Assembly (NCBI GenBank): GCA_943704495.1
Contig: CALSCR010001423.1
Coordinates: forward strand, 1-46,387
Direction of reading: 5' to 3'
DNA: 46,387 nucleotides
From: Pigoraptor chileana
Lineage: Eukaryota; Opisthokonta; Filasterea
The position numbers and the translations under genes were made by a program. Shown here in pieces: positions 45,653 to 46,387 of the stretch. The notes under the pieces were generated by a model. The model saw only the letters and a list, made by a program, of their open reading frames with translations. It was not told the DNA's origin and searched no databases. Positions within the stretch are counted from its first letter, which is position 1. Each line of letters begins with the position of its first letter.

Positions 45653-46140
45653 CTATTTTTCGAGATGCACAACACAGTCCGTTAGCTGCGCGAGGTGGTC
45701 GAGCGTCGTGCGCTGTGCCTTTGGAGCGTCTGCGCAGAGAGCAGGCGAGGCGGGAAAATGGACGGACGGCAAATAGCGACAAATGCAAATTCTTGAATTC
45801 AGCGTTGAATCTGTTTGTACAGTTCCCATAAACATCATCCGACACACCTGAATGCCACATGCACACCAACGCCCAGAAATAGGCAAAAAAAAAAATAGAG
45901 CAGACATAGCGCAGATTACACACAAACACAGACACATACACAAGGGCAGACACATACACAAGGGCACAGGCACACAAATGCAAACACAGCGGAGACAAAC
46001 ACACACACACACAATACAAATACAAGGGCGCAGACACACAATACAGACACAGGGGGACAAAATACACGCATACTCACTCGTTGGGCGAGGTGTCACAATC
46101 GAGGCGGCCTCGTCGTATGGCCAGTTGCGTTGATGTACAA
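45653..46140 (-). CDS. Last two exons of an unidentified gene (partial)
   Basis: Two exons on the minus strand fit together. The penultimate exon is 46140-46078 (acceptor TATGCAG, donor GTGAGT, 63 nt) and the last is 45729-45653 (acceptor TCTGCGCAG, stop TAG). Both junctions are phase 1. The joined C-terminus contains VHQRNWPYDEAASIVTPRPT and then NAPKAQRTTLDHLAQLTDCV with VVHLEK at the end. I do not recognise the family. The intron between them has CA/AAGGGCAGACACATACAC repeats. Upstream sequence to the window edge is non-coding (intron with TATG microsatellite), so the rest of the gene lies beyond the right end. Confidence 0.55.
45935..46060. repeat. CA-rich repeat with AAGGGCA units
   Basis: Short array of ACACATACACAAGGGCAG-type units and CA repeats inside the intron of the partial gene. 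Confidence 0.75.
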
Positions 46141-46235
46141 CTGCATACGAAGAATGACACGAAACAAATCAAAACCAATTGTCTTCCACAAACATAAAGC
46201 GTCGCCATAATGCTCAAAGATGCATGCATGTAGGC

Positions 46236-46282
46236 ATATATATATATAAATATATACGTATGTATGTATGTATGTATGTATG

Positions 46283-46313
<31 letters not shown>

Positions 46314-46387
46314 TGTATGTATGTATGTATGTATGTATGTATGTATGTATGTATGTATGTATGTATGTATGTATGTATGTATGTATG
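46236..46387. repeat. (TA)n then (TATG)n microsatellite, truncated by window end
   Basis: AT dinucleotide run (46236-46256) passing into more than 30 copies of the tetranucleotide GTAT, with one imperfect unit near 46312. It continues to the last base, so total length is unknown; such arrays also often end assembly contigs. Confidence 0.97.

Overview
The window is nuclear DNA of a unicellular eukaryote: genes are split by many short spliceosomal introns, exons are GC-rich, and introns and spacers are full of TG/CA microsatellites. The gene set (major vault protein, SEC62, WDHD1/AND-1, CCDC186, an F-BAR/double-SH3 protein of the FCHSD type, CC2D1/Lgd) points to a heterotrophic protist near animals, such as a unicellular holozoan or an apusomonad-like lineage. 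Retention of pantothenate synthesis genes argues against an animal. This placement is inference from gene content. I saw no prokaryotic operons, CRISPR arrays, rRNA, transposons or virus-like elements.

Layout, left to right: a TG-rich minisatellite and the last exon of an unidentified plus-strand gene (348-597); major vault protein on the minus strand (892-4610, 7 exons); SEC62 on the minus strand (5347-7158, 6 exons); a divergent promoter with CACGTG, CCAAT, TATA and E2F-like sites; WDHD1/Ctf4 on the plus strand (7765-13927, 16 exons); an empty convergent spacer; a CCDC186-like coiled-coil protein on the minus strand (15264-20006, 6 exons); a microsatellite-rich spacer; an FCHSD-like protein on the plus strand (22194-27013, 13 exons); tRNA-Thr(CGU) on the minus strand (27432-27504); a fused ketopantoate hydroxymethyltransferase-ketopantoate reductase gene on the minus strand (28106-32131, 9 exons); CC2D1/Lgd on the plus strand (32955-37106, 10 exons); a large propeller plus RCC1-repeat protein on the plus strand (37853-44232, 7 exons); an empty stretch; and the last two exons of an unidentified minus-strand gene (45653-46140) before a TATG microsatellite that runs off the end.

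The exon models were built by hand from reading frame, splice-phase agreement and similarity to remembered family members. For every complete gene the exon lengths sum to a multiple of three and end at a stop codon. Several genes share a membrane-trafficking theme (SEC62 in ER translocation, CCDC186 in vesicle maturation, FCHSD in endocytosis, CC2D1 in ESCRT-III control), but nothing shows co-regulation, and this looks like ordinary eukaryotic gene order.

The most notable points are: the bifunctional PanB-PanE fusion with a predicted mitochondrial presequence; a roughly four-fold excess of the palindrome CACGTG; GC-AG introns, three of which share the donor context AAG|GCACGTG; UG-rich tracts placed just after 5' splice sites; and the 1,539-residue propeller/helical/RCC1 protein that I cannot assign to a named family.
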